From: Oceanobacillus limi
Lineage (GTDB): Bacteria > Bacillota > Bacilli > Bacillales > Amphibacillaceae
Direction of reading: 5' to 3'
Length of the DNA: 64,000 nt
Assembly (NCBI RefSeq): GCF_900111445.1
Contig: NZ_FOHE01000003.1
Location: forward strand, 63,729 to 127,728
A model generated the notes under the pieces. The model did not search any database and had not been told where the DNA came from. It saw nothing but the letters and a program-made list of their open reading frames with translations. Below, piece by piece: positions 55,709 to 63,508 of the stretch (position 1 is its first letter; each line of letters begins with the position of its first letter). The translations under genes and the position numbers were made by a program.

Positions 55709-55867
55709 CTAAAAACCAATTGTACGGTAGTCACAAGGAGGAACTAAAAAGCAAGCCTGTGGTGTTATTTCTGAGGATGTAGATGTACTAGGGCTGGCAA
55801 ACGCTGATCCGTAAAATAGGAAAGTCATACTAAATACAAGTAGCACGCGCATTGACTTCTTTAACAT
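55709..55867 (-). CDS. Small secreted peptide, unknown family
   Basis: A 52-residue gene with strong expression signals: GGAGGTGAT (anti-SD match) 6 bases before the ATG, and a terminator downstream. Residues 1-24 form a signal peptide (MLKKSMR start, hydrophobic core, cleavage after AFA). The predicted mature peptide is 28 residues, Ser/Thr-rich at first, and contains two cysteines (39 and 45) spaced CFLVPPC. It may be a peptide signal, a bacteriocin or another small surface factor, but I recognise no family. It stands alone between REP copies 10 and 11. Confidence 0.72.
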   Translation of the reverse strand: MLKKSMRVLLVFSMTFLFYGSAFASPSTSTSSEITPQACFLVPPCDYRTIGF

Positions 55868-55965
55868 TTATATCACCTCCAACCAGAAACTAATTTAATA
55901 GTAACACTTTCTAGTGAATAATAGTAGCAATTTTATGAATTAATTGTATATTTTAAAAAGTGGTG

Positions 55966-55989
55966 GGGGGAACCATCCCCTGTCTTCCC
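55966..55989 (-). repeat. REP-like palindrome, copy 11 (inverted, decayed)
   Basis: GGAACCATCCCC followed by TGTCTTCCC. Two or more bases differ from consensus, but core and arm order are kept. Confidence 0.55.
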
Positions 55990-56073
55990 ATATTAAAAAT
56001 AATTACTTTAGCAAATACTAGTATAATGAAAAAACTACCTGGATAAGAGATATTATAGTGTAGGAGGTTAAAA

Positions 56074-56673
56074 ATGTTCCATAGGTTTTTAGAATGGTTG
56101 CAAGCCATTGGGGAACCAGGGTTATATTTTGTAATGTTATTGGAAGGTTCTTCATTTCCATTTCCGGGAGTAATACTTGTTCTATCATTTGGTTATATAT
56201 TGTCCCCAGGATATGGGGCAGCTTTTTTACTAGCAGCAAAAATGAGTTTGTGTTACAGTCTTGCCAGTTTACTTCCTTATTTCCTGGCTAGGAATCTGAA
56301 AAAGATAACGTCGAACCGCTTGAAAAAAGGGTTGAATAAAGCGGAGTCTCTATTTAACCGGTATGGAATATGGAGCATAGCCTTTTCACGTCCTTTTGGG
56401 ATTGGAAATTATATATCGTATGTTGCAGGATATAGCAAAGTTAATGTGTCCCATTTTTTAATTTTGACATGCATTGGAATTTATCCTTGGTGCTATGCAT
56501 TAATAATGCTTGGCAATTATTTTAATGGCAGCTACGAGGCATTTCGTCAGCTTTATGATTCCTACAGCGTGTATATCTATGGAGCAGTAGCTATTATAAT
56601 TATCGGAATCATTCTCCTTTGGATTTGGAAACGGAAGCGTGGGGACGGTTCTTCCGCTTCCAAGACCACGTAG
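56074..56673 (+). CDS. DedA family membrane protein with a REP-encoded C-terminus
   Basis: A 199-residue DedA-family protein; members move polyprenyl-phosphate or phospholipids across the membrane. It has the family layout: EGSSFPFPGVILVLS near residue 26, the AFSRPFGIGNYISYVAG arginine motif near 108 and a last membrane helix near 168-187. Residues 187-199 (RKRGDGSSASKTT) are encoded by REP copy 12 and the bases just after it, so the native tail has been replaced by repeat sequence. The reading frame through the REP differs from that used in galE. GGAGG ribosome site. Confidence 0.88.
   Translation: MFHRFLEWLQAIGEPGLYFVMLLEGSSFPFPGVILVLSFGYILSPGYGAAFLLAAKMSLCYSLASLLPYFLARNLKKITSNRLKKGLNKAESLFNRYGIWSIAFSRPFGIGNYISYVAGYSKVNVSHFLILTCIGIYPWCYALIMLGNYFNGSYEAFRQLYDSYSVYIYGAVAIIIIGIILLWIWKRKRGDGSSASKTT
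56633..56661 (+). repeat. REP-like palindrome, copy 12 (inside the DedA gene 3' end)
   Basis: GGAAGCGTGGGGACGGTTCT followed by TCCGCTTCC, read as coding sequence. Confidence 0.92.
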
Positions 56674-56697
56674 CAGAGAGTTTGGCAGTTATTCGTT

Positions 56698-56726
56698 GGA
56701 AGCGATGGGACGGTTCTGGTACTTCC
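56698..56726 (+). repeat. REP-like palindrome, copy 13
   Basis: GGAAGCGATGGGACGGTTCT followed by GGTACTTCC, 36 bp after copy 12 in the same orientation. Confidence 0.9.
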
Positions 56727-56768
56727 TTTTGGTAGTAAAGTTTAAACAGCAATAAAGTCAGCAATAAA

Positions 56769-56789
56769 GGGACGGTTCCTATGTTTCCT
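56769..56789 (+). repeat. REP-like palindrome, copy 14 (partial)
   Basis: GGGACGGTTCCTATGTTTCC: core and right arm only. It faces the inverted copy 15, 8 bp away. Confidence 0.7.
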
Positions 56790-56807
56790 AAGGGGGAGGA
56801 AGCATGA

Positions 56808-56816
56808 GAACCGTCC
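56808..56816. repeat. Target-site duplication, left copy
   Basis: GAACCGTCC, identical to 58543-58551 on the other side of the IS. Confidence 0.8.
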
Positions 56817-56930
56817 GGGACCAGTGAAAAAGTATGGTATTTTTAATTAATCCTAAAAAAAGTGTTAATAAAAGAATGAAAAATTAATTTTATGTTATAT
56901 ATCAATTTTATTTTCATGTATTTCTATGTA

Positions 56931-58388
56931 TTAAGCGGATACTATTGATGCTATCCGCTTAATATTTGCGGCTATTGCCGCTAACTTTGATTGTTTGGAC
57001 GCGCTTAATAGACCGTATCCCCTGCATCGAGATAGGCCATGAAATCGTTTGAGCTCCGCATTTTTCCCTTCAATAGAAGCTCTTTTCTTATACTTTTCTT
57101 TAAATTCTTCTGTCTTCTGGTATTGAGATATCTCGTAAAACTCTGAGGTATTCATACCCACTGAAAGAATTCTGCGTGCAGTCTTTTTGGCAATAGGACA
57201 TTCCTTACACTGCTTTATGTCAAAATAATACTTATAGCCTTGCCTCACACCATCCTTTCTTTTGGATTTGAAGTATTTTTTATTAACCGTGATGTTCCCT
57301 TGGGAACAATGCCATTCGTCAGAGTCTTTGTTATACGTAAATATATCCTCATCGATTCGATAAACAGTTGAACTAACTGGTATAAAAGGTTCGGCTTCTA
57401 TAGCTTTAATTTCTTCTAAAATTGGTTTTCTAAAATAAGCTTTATCTCCATAAACTTCCTCTATATTCATCCCACTTTTTTGAGTTTGGGCAAGCATTTC
57501 ATTTGTATAATCTCCATCCATATAAGCTCCATCAGCTGTTCGAACCGAGGTAATAATACGTTCATCTGTAGTCATCATGAATTCTGTTTTATATCCATAG
57601 AAGGATTGAGTCTTACTTTTACGTCCCACTCTTGCATCCTCATCAGTGAGAGAACGTATTCCTTTCTGATTAATAAATTTAGGATCATACAAGATATCTT
57701 TTGCTTTTTGAATCCATTGTCTGGTTGCTTCTTCGTTCTCCGTGATTTGTTTCTCTACTAGTTCAATAACTTCTTCCAAATAAGATTTCATAACTGCCTT
57801 CGCTTCGCGATGATCGGCTATTTCCTTGTAGTCAGGGACTTCTGGTAAATTATCAATTTTTTGGCCAACTTCTGTTTCATAGGTATGTATAATCATTTTT
57901 GCTAGATGCTTCATTAAACGCTCGGGAGTTTTCTTTATTGTATTCGCAAGAATATGAGTTGCATCTAAACTAACACTGTTCCCTTTTAATATTCCTTTTT
58001 CTACACATTGTCTTACCATTTCCGTAAGGATATCATCCAGTGTGTCTTCACCAAGACGCTGTGTTCTAAATTTTGAAAGGAGGCTTTTGTCTGGTAGGGA
58101 ATCTTCTGGATTAACGCCAATAAAATACAGAAAAGCTAGATTCAAGTTACCCACCAATTCCATATTTTCATCAGATAAATTATATAAGTGTTGAAGAAAA
58201 AGAAGTTTACACATCATTTCAGGCTCTTTTGCAGGCCGGCCAAAGTCCTTGCAGTATGTATCTTCTAATAAAATATTGATAAAACTAAAATCAACAGTTT
58301 TAGAAATTACTTTAAGTATATGTTTTTCTGGAATTTTATCGTATAATACGGAGTGAAAGCTATTTTGCTTTGGTTTTTTCTGAAGCAT
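56931..58388 (-). CDS. IS1182-family DDE transposase
   Basis: A 485-residue transposase. The N-terminal DUF772-like helical domain contains DFGRPAKEPEMMCKLLFLQHL near residue 48 and SLLSKFRTQRLG near 103. The DDE catalytic core shows SVSLDATHILAN near 141, VRTADGAYMDGDYTNEML near 281 and the C-terminal RASIEGKNAELKRFHG with the Glu and Arg/Lys of the YREK-type signature. No frameshift is seen, so it may be active. Its ribosome site (AGGGGGA, 6 bp from the ATG) lies in one arm of a hairpin (58389-58450). Confidence 0.92.
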   Translation of the reverse strand: MLQKKPKQNSFHSVLYDKIPEKHILKVISKTVDFSFINILLEDTYCKDFGRPAKEPEMMCKLLFLQHLYNLSDENMELVGNLNLAFLYFIGVNPEDSLPDKSLLSKFRTQRLGEDTLDDILTEMVRQCVEKGILKGNSVSLDATHILANTIKKTPERLMKHLAKMIIHTYETEVGQKIDNLPEVPDYKEIADHREAKAVMKSYLEEVIELVEKQITENEEATRQWIQKAKDILYDPKFINQKGIRSLTDEDARVGRKSKTQSFYGYKTEFMMTTDERIITSVRTADGAYMDGDYTNEMLAQTQKSGMNIEEVYGDKAYFRKPILEEIKAIEAEPFIPVSSTVYRIDEDIFTYNKDSDEWHCSQGNITVNKKYFKSKRKDGVRQGYKYYFDIKQCKECPIAKKTARRILSVGMNTSEFYEISQYQKTEEFKEKYKKRASIEGKNAELKRFHGLSRCRGYGLLSASKQSKLAAIAANIKRIASIVSA

Positions 58389-58450
58389 AAAAAATCCCCC
58401 TAATGGTTTGGTATTCGGTCGTACTAATTATACCATTTAGGGGGATTTTT
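58389..58450 (-). promoter_or_regulatory. Hairpin and internal promoter controlling transposase translation
   Basis: Arms at 58389-58406 and 58433-58450 are near-perfect complements (17-18 bp, one extra T). The downstream arm holds the transposase ribosome site. A perfect -10 box (TATAAT on the minus strand, 58427-58432) would start transcripts in the loop, without the pairing arm. No good -35 is seen. Confidence 0.6.
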
Positions 58451-58542
58451 CTCTTTATAATACTAGTAAAAATTCACACTTCTTACTGTTTATTACTGTT
58501 TTAATAATTTGAGAGAATTTAAGGGACTTTTTCACTGGTCTC

Positions 58543-58551
58543 GAACCGTCC
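58543..58551. repeat. Target-site duplication, right copy
   Basis: GAACCGTCC, direct repeat of 56808-56816. Confidence 0.8.
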
Positions 58552-58668
58552 CTCTGTTTTTCCCCCTATTTTTCAATTTTTAAAAGATTCGATAGACGAT
58601 GATGCAGATAGATGCAATATACTAAATTTTTTGTTAAAGTTTAACTATTATACTAGGAGGGGATACAT

Positions 58669-59178
58669 ATGAGAAACGAACTACAGCTTCGTCCCGTTGA
58701 GAAAGAGGACTTGGAATTTATTCACAAAATGCGAACGAATCCTGATGTGATGGATTATTGGTTTTCTGAGCCTTATACGACGATGGAAAGGTTGATAAAA
58801 TCCTATGAGGATGGACAAAAAAGCGAATCACACAGACAATTCATTCTTTATCATTTGAATGAGAAAGTCGGTTATATTGGTCTTTTCGATATTCATTTTC
58901 GACACCGTAACGCAGAATTTGCGATCATGATCGATCCATCTCATCAAGGGAAAGGTTATGCAACGGATGCCACGCGGTTAATGGTAGAATATGGGTTTAA
59001 CCAGTTGAATTTACATAAAATATCCTTGCATGTGATAAATGTAAATGAAAAGGCAATACACATTTATCAGAAGGTTGGATTTATAACGGAAGGACAACTA
59101 AAAAAGCATTTCTTCGTCGATGGAAGTTATCATGATGCATTAATTATGAGTTTGTTGCGCGAAGATTATGTGAGCTAA
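58669..59178 (+). CDS. speG: SpeG-type spermidine N-acetyltransferase
   Basis: A 169-residue GNAT enzyme with close resemblance to SpeG: LRPVEKEDLEFIHKMRTNPDV at the start (shown in part), VMDYWFSEPY near residue 24, the acetyl-CoA loop HQGKGYATDATRL near 93-105 and NEKAIHIYQKVGFITEGQL near 124-142. SpeG acetylates spermidine and spermine, easing polyamine toxicity. Normal length. AGGAGGGG ribosome site. Single-gene unit flanked by the IS on the left and REP copies 16-17 on the right. Confidence 0.88.
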   Translation: MRNELQLRPVEKEDLEFIHKMRTNPDVMDYWFSEPYTTMERLIKSYEDGQKSESHRQFILYHLNEKVGYIGLFDIHFRHRNAEFAIMIDPSHQGKGYATDATRLMVEYGFNQLNLHKISLHVINVNEKAIHIYQKVGFITEGQLKKHFFVDGSYHDALIMSLLREDYVS

Positions 59179-59190
59179 CAAGAGGGCAGA

Positions 59191-59220
59191 GGGAAGCGAA
59201 GGGACGGTTCTCTTGCTTCT
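59191..59220 (+). repeat. REP-like palindrome, copy 16
   Basis: GGGAAGCGAAGGGACGGTTC followed by TCTTGCTTCT, 12 bp after the speG stop. Confidence 0.88.
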
Positions 59221-59363
59221 TTTTATCAGTTTGCTTTGATAAGAATCACTTCTCTATATAACCGCTATTTCAATAAAACCTCCCTTTTTTGTCATCTTCA
59301 CGGGAAAGAGAGAAGAAATGCTATTTGGAGCACAATTAAGAGAAATAATAGTGATTCAAAGGA

Positions 59364-59392
59364 GGAAGCATTAGAACCGTCCCAACGCTTCC
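59364..59392 (-). repeat. REP-like palindrome, copy 17 (inverted)
   Basis: GGAAGCATTAGAACCGTCCC followed by AACGCTTCC, just upstream of the fabF-like gene. Confidence 0.9.
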
Positions 59393-59423
59393 TCAAAAAT
59401 TCAATGGGTAAAGGGGAATTTGT

Positions 59424-60659
59424 GTGAGACGTAGGGTTGTTGTTACTGGGGCAGGTGTTGTCTCTCCATTGGGTCATGATGTGGATTCGTTATGGGGAAA
59501 TATTAAAAATGGAAAGTCTGGTATTAAGCGGTTGGAATCGGATGAGTATAGGGGTATTGGTACAAGAATTGCTGGTTTCATTAATGACTTTCAAGGGGAC
59601 GACTACCTCGAGAAAAAGGAACTGAAAAAGTATGATGTGTATACGCAATATGGATATGCTGCAGCCGTTCAAGCACTAGAGCAGTCCGGACTCAACATGG
59701 AATCAGTGGATAAAGATCGGGTTGGTGTTTATATTGGGTCTGGAACTGGTGGGCTACAAACGTTGTTACATAATCACCAAACGATGTTGGAAAAAGGAAC
59801 AAAACGGGTATCTCCTTTTTTAATTCCAGCAATGATTAATAATATGGCTTCTGGATTAGTAGCGATAAAAACTGGATTCCGTGGACCAAGTTATGCGCCC
59901 GTCTCAGCATGTGCGACGAGTAATCATGCTATTGGGGAAGCCTATTTCCAAATAGCTCATGGCTATGCGGATGCAATTTTAGCAGGTGGGGCAGAGGCTA
60001 CGATTACTCCGCTGTACTTTGCTGGTTTTTCAAAAATGCGTGCCATGTCAACGAAAAATGAAACACCAGAACAAGCTTCTCGTCCATTTGATCAAAATAG
60101 GGATGGTTTTGTCATGTCTGAAGGTGCGGGTGTTTTATTTTTGGAAGAATACGAGCATGCAAAAGAGCGTGGTGCTAATATTCTAGGAGAAATAATTGGA
60201 TATGGAAGTACAACAGATGCTTACCATATTACTGAGCCAGACTATCAAGGAGCAGCAAAAGCTATGAAACTAGCAATGGACCGGGCTGGACTGAGACCAG
60301 AGGAAATAGATTATATTAATGCTCATGGGACAAGCACGCCCGTAGGTGACATCTCAGAGACTAAAGCGATTAAGGAAGTATTTGGAGATCATGCATATCG
60401 TCTTAAGGTGAGCTCCACGAAATCGATGACGGGTCATTTGTTTGGTGCAGCAGGTGCAGTCGAAGCGATTATATCCATAAAAAGTTTGGCAGATGGTATT
60501 ATTCCGCCTACGATTAATTTGGATGACCCAGACACTGATTGTGATTTAGACTATGTGGCCAAGGAAGCTGTAGAAGATAAGATTAATGTTGCTTTATCGA
60601 ATGGATTTGGATTTGGTGGACACAATGCTGTCCTTGCCTTTAAAAAATATCACGAGTAG
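59424..60659 (+). CDS. Beta-ketoacyl-ACP synthase II-like (FabF family)
   Basis: A 411-residue thiolase-fold condensing enzyme with the full KAS II set: the active-site Cys163 (VSACATSNHAIGEA), His in NAHGTSTPVGD near 303 and His in KSMTGHLFGAAGAVEA near 340. It would extend acyl-ACP with malonyl-ACP. It begins a three-gene operon with an acyl-CoA ligase (18 bp) and a thioesterase, which is not the housekeeping fab context. A specialised lipid or secondary product is possible. GTG start after AAAGGGG. Confidence 0.9.
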   Translation: MRRRVVVTGAGVVSPLGHDVDSLWGNIKNGKSGIKRLESDEYRGIGTRIAGFINDFQGDDYLEKKELKKYDVYTQYGYAAAVQALEQSGLNMESVDKDRVGVYIGSGTGGLQTLLHNHQTMLEKGTKRVSPFLIPAMINNMASGLVAIKTGFRGPSYAPVSACATSNHAIGEAYFQIAHGYADAILAGGAEATITPLYFAGFSKMRAMSTKNETPEQASRPFDQNRDGFVMSEGAGVLFLEEYEHAKERGANILGEIIGYGSTTDAYHITEPDYQGAAKAMKLAMDRAGLRPEEIDYINAHGTSTPVGDISETKAIKEVFGDHAYRLKVSSTKSMTGHLFGAAGAVEAIISIKSLADGIIPPTINLDDPDTDCDLDYVAKEAVEDKINVALSNGFGFGGHNAVLAFKKYHE

Positions 60660-60677
60660 CTTGAAGGAGGAGAATAC

Positions 60678-62423
60678 ATGACAACTAATACAGACCAAGT
60701 AACGCTTCGTCAACAGGTAGCAGAAAGAAGAAAAACATTGGAAAGTCGTTTTCCTGAGTGGCCGCGCGATACGATTGCTGGACACTTTTCAAAAGCGTGT
60801 ATGCAGTATAGCGAACGACCGTATATCTATATCGATGGTCAAACCGTTACTTATGGAGAGGTTTGGAAGCAAGCCATTCAGCTCGCCAAGGCATTTATTA
60901 AATTGGGGGTGAAACGGCGAGATCATATTGCGATTCTAATGAATAATGATTCGACGTACCCAGCATTGATGATTGCTTCATCTATAGTTGGGGCAGTCTT
61001 TATTCCAATTAATGCGATGCTTACAAAGGGAGAGCTTGAATATATTATTTCACAATCGGATACGAAGTTTTTAGTAATGCAAGAAAAAGTAAAGGATAAA
61101 CAACATGGGAAAGCTATTGCGGCATTACTCGATCAAGAAGATTTTCGCGAAAAAAGTCAGCTAGAGCAAGTAGTTTGTCTATCGGATAATGACACATCTA
61201 CCCAGCATGAACGGTTTATAGCTTGGCATGATTTTGTAAGCGGAGCCGGTGCTGTGTCTGATGAAGAACTAAATCAACGCTGGAAGGAATCAAAATATCC
61301 AGATGAGGTTGCCATGATCATGTACACATCTGGTTCTACAGGGAATCCTAAAGGAGTTATGCTGACTGATGATATGTTGCTCCGTTGCGCATATGGTACG
61401 TGTATGAGTCGAGCAATTGAAGATGGGCGTGTGACGTTTGCTCCACTACCATTCTATCATTGCTTTGCGATTATTGAGGCGATTCTTGCCATGTCTTTTG
61501 TTGGAGGGTCGTTCATCTCAGCACTTGGAGCTTCCCCGCTTAAATCCTTGGAGTTGATGGAGAAATACCAAGCTAATGATTATTTATGTGTTCCTTCTAC
61601 ATTGGTACCTTTATTAAATCATCCACGCTTGTCTGAATTTGATTTATCAAGTTTATTTGCAATGTGGTGTGGTGCAGCACCAGCTCCGGTACCAGTCTGG
61701 GAAATGGCAGTAGAACGTTTAGGGTTAACAGAAATTATTACAGGTTATGGGCAAACAGAAGTATCATCGTCAGGTGTGACAACGAAAATAGGTGATCCGC
61801 TCGAGCGTATTTCTACTAGGGTTGGTCGTCCGAAACTAGGGGGATCCAGTTCCATGCCTGAATTTAATGGAAGTTCTGTTCAATACAAAACGATTGATCC
61901 AGATACGGGAGAAAATTTGCCAGATGGAGCTGTCGGAGAGCTTGCGGTACGGGGGAATACGGTAACCCATGGGTATTATAAAAAGCCAGAAGAAACGGCC
62001 ATGATTATCGATAAAGATGGTTGGTTACGGACCGGTGATGTTGGCCGAATAGATGAAAATGGTTATATCCAGCTGCTTGGTAGAAGTAAGGAAATGTATA
62101 AAGTATCTGGAGAATTAGTTGCTCCTCGTGAGGTGGAAACCGTCATCTCTCAGCACCCTGCCGTCAATCAAGTGAATGTAATTGGTGTTCCTGATAAAAT
62201 GACAACGGAAATAGGCGCGGCTTTTATTGAACGGAAACAGGGAGAATCATGTACACGAAAGGATATTATTAATTGGTGTTCGGATCGCCTTGCGCGGTTT
62301 AAAAATCCACGTCATGTATGGTTTGTTGAGGAGTCGGAATGGCCAATGACAGGTACGGGAAAAGTCCAAAAGTTTCGTTTGGTAGAGATGGCAAAAGAGA
62401 AGCTTGCTCGTTCCGAGAGCTAA
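60678..62423 (+). CDS. Long-chain acyl-CoA/acyl-acid ligase (AMP-forming)
   Basis: A 581-residue member of the ANL adenylating superfamily. The P-loop MYTSGSTGNPKGVM is near residue 215, the substrate-adenylate region ITGYGQTEVSSSG near 355, RTGDVGRIDENGYIQLLGR near 452 and the C-terminal catalytic lysine region GTGKVQKFRL near 560. It activates a carboxylic acid as acyl-AMP, then acyl-CoA. Its neighbours suggest it feeds or follows the FabF-like enzyme. GGAGGAG ribosome site. Confidence 0.9.
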   Translation: MTTNTDQVTLRQQVAERRKTLESRFPEWPRDTIAGHFSKACMQYSERPYIYIDGQTVTYGEVWKQAIQLAKAFIKLGVKRRDHIAILMNNDSTYPALMIASSIVGAVFIPINAMLTKGELEYIISQSDTKFLVMQEKVKDKQHGKAIAALLDQEDFREKSQLEQVVCLSDNDTSTQHERFIAWHDFVSGAGAVSDEELNQRWKESKYPDEVAMIMYTSGSTGNPKGVMLTDDMLLRCAYGTCMSRAIEDGRVTFAPLPFYHCFAIIEAILAMSFVGGSFISALGASPLKSLELMEKYQANDYLCVPSTLVPLLNHPRLSEFDLSSLFAMWCGAAPAPVPVWEMAVERLGLTEIITGYGQTEVSSSGVTTKIGDPLERISTRVGRPKLGGSSSMPEFNGSSVQYKTIDPDTGENLPDGAVGELAVRGNTVTHGYYKKPEETAMIIDKDGWLRTGDVGRIDENGYIQLLGRSKEMYKVSGELVAPREVETVISQHPAVNQVNVIGVPDKMTTEIGAAFIERKQGESCTRKDIINWCSDRLARFKNPRHVWFVEESEWPMTGTGKVQKFRLVEMAKEKLARSES

Positions 62424-62455
62424 AACGTATTAGAACGCAAAACGGGGGGAAGACA

Positions 62456-62923
62456 ATGGAGGAAACTTGGTATCAAGAGAACTTACGTGTTCAATATAAA
62501 GATACAGATCAAATGGGGATTGTCCACCACACGAATTATGTCAGTTGGTTTGAAATTGGACGTACCGAATGGATGCGTTATTATGGGCTTTCCTATCATA
62601 AAATGGAAGAACAAGGGCTACTTCTTCCGGTGATGGACGTGAATGTTGAGTATAAGAAACCCGCTCGATTTGATGACTGTGTTGCTATATTTACAAATGT
62701 AGCAACCTACTCACCAGTCCGCTTGGAGTTTGTATATGAAGCACGAAAAATTAGTGAACAAGCATACCAATCGGGAAGTGGAATTGTTTTAGAAAACATA
62801 GAACACATCGGTGAACTATTAGCCAAAGGAAGCACCAAACACATGTGGGTCAACCAAAAATGGAAGCCCACAAGAATCGACAAAACATCCCCAAAAGTAT
62901 ATCAAACCTTAAAACAAAGATGA
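62456..62923 (+). CDS. Acyl-CoA thioesterase (YbgC/4HBT hot-dog family)
   Basis: A 155-residue hot-dog-fold thioesterase with the catalytic Asp in YKDTDQMGIVHHTNYVSWFE near residue 16-30. I use the ATG at 62456 (GGGGGGAAG upstream); the longer frame from 62339 overlaps the ligase gene. It hydrolyses acyl-CoA and closes the FabF-ligase-thioesterase operon. REP copy 18 begins two bases after the stop codon. Confidence 0.9.
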   Translation: MEETWYQENLRVQYKDTDQMGIVHHTNYVSWFEIGRTEWMRYYGLSYHKMEEQGLLLPVMDVNVEYKKPARFDDCVAIFTNVATYSPVRLEFVYEARKISEQAYQSGSGIVLENIEHIGELLAKGSTKHMWVNQKWKPTRIDKTSPKVYQTLKQR

Positions 62924-63508
62924 AGGAAGCAGTGGGACGGTTCTCACGCTTCCTTTATACAAACTCCCTTTAAAATAAGTGAATTTTCTTGATTTTACGT
63001 TCGTCATAAAGTATCATGAATTTGGAAGTAATTAATTTGGGCTTCTAGCTTCCCTTATCTTATTTCTACATTTTATTGGGTTACACACCCAAGCACCCTC
63101 AACGTACCATCTTATGTTTAGTATACTCACTTCTACTGAACATTTTCCACCCGATTATATGAACGTGCAAGAACTAAAAACATTCCTCCCTTTAATATTG
63201 TAGTTTCCAAAATATCCAATTAATTAACGTCTACCGTTATTTCCTTTCCCGATTAAAGATCCCAAACATACAGACTCACTAAATTGGAAGACCGAAGAGC
63301 GAACGGAATAGTAGATTTTTTGTTATGAAAGTGGGAGCTACCTACTTGATAAAGATGTTCAATTAACCAATAGGAATCGTGTTAGTTTAAAGTACGTGTT
63401 TGTGCGTGCAATTGTCTTTAGCAGTTATTCATTCACAACTCTAATGGAGAGGAAATGCTTTATAAAAGGGAGTTGTTTTTAGAATCGTACTAAAGGAGTG
63501 AATGAAAC
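62924..63508. other. Intergenic region between the thioesterase operon and the RAYT gene
   Basis: 585 bp with REP copy 18 at its start and otherwise nothing recognisable: no frame with a ribosome site until the RAYT start. Confidence 0.6.
62925..62953 (+). repeat. REP-like palindrome, copy 18
   Basis: GGAAGCAGTGGGACGGTTCT followed by CACGCTTCC. It abuts the thioesterase stop codon and is the copy nearest the RAYT gene. Confidence 0.9.

Larger units (their letters stand above)
56817..58542 (-). mobile_element. IS1182-family insertion sequence
   Basis: A 1726-bp element with 17-bp terminal inverted repeats (GGGACCAGTGAAAAAGT at 56817-56833, complement of 58526-58542, one mismatch) and one transposase gene. 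It is flanked by a 9-bp direct repeat GAACCGTCC. It sits inside a REP copy. It appears intact. Confidence 0.9.
56798..58563 (-). repeat. REP-like palindrome, copy 15, split by the IS
   Basis: The left part GGAAGCATGAGAACCGTCC (56798-56816) and the right part GAACCGTCCCTCTGTTTTTC (58543-58562) rebuild one inverted REP when the IS and one 9-bp duplicate are removed. Confidence 0.8.

Noticed and set aside
55502-55747. 81-residue open frame after REP copy 10
   Set aside because: It runs through the repeat arm and a terminator and overlaps the secreted-peptide gene on the other strand.
62339-62455. Longer N-terminus of the thioesterase overlapping the ligase gene
   Set aside because: The ATG at 62456 has a strong ribosome site and gives the normal family length.
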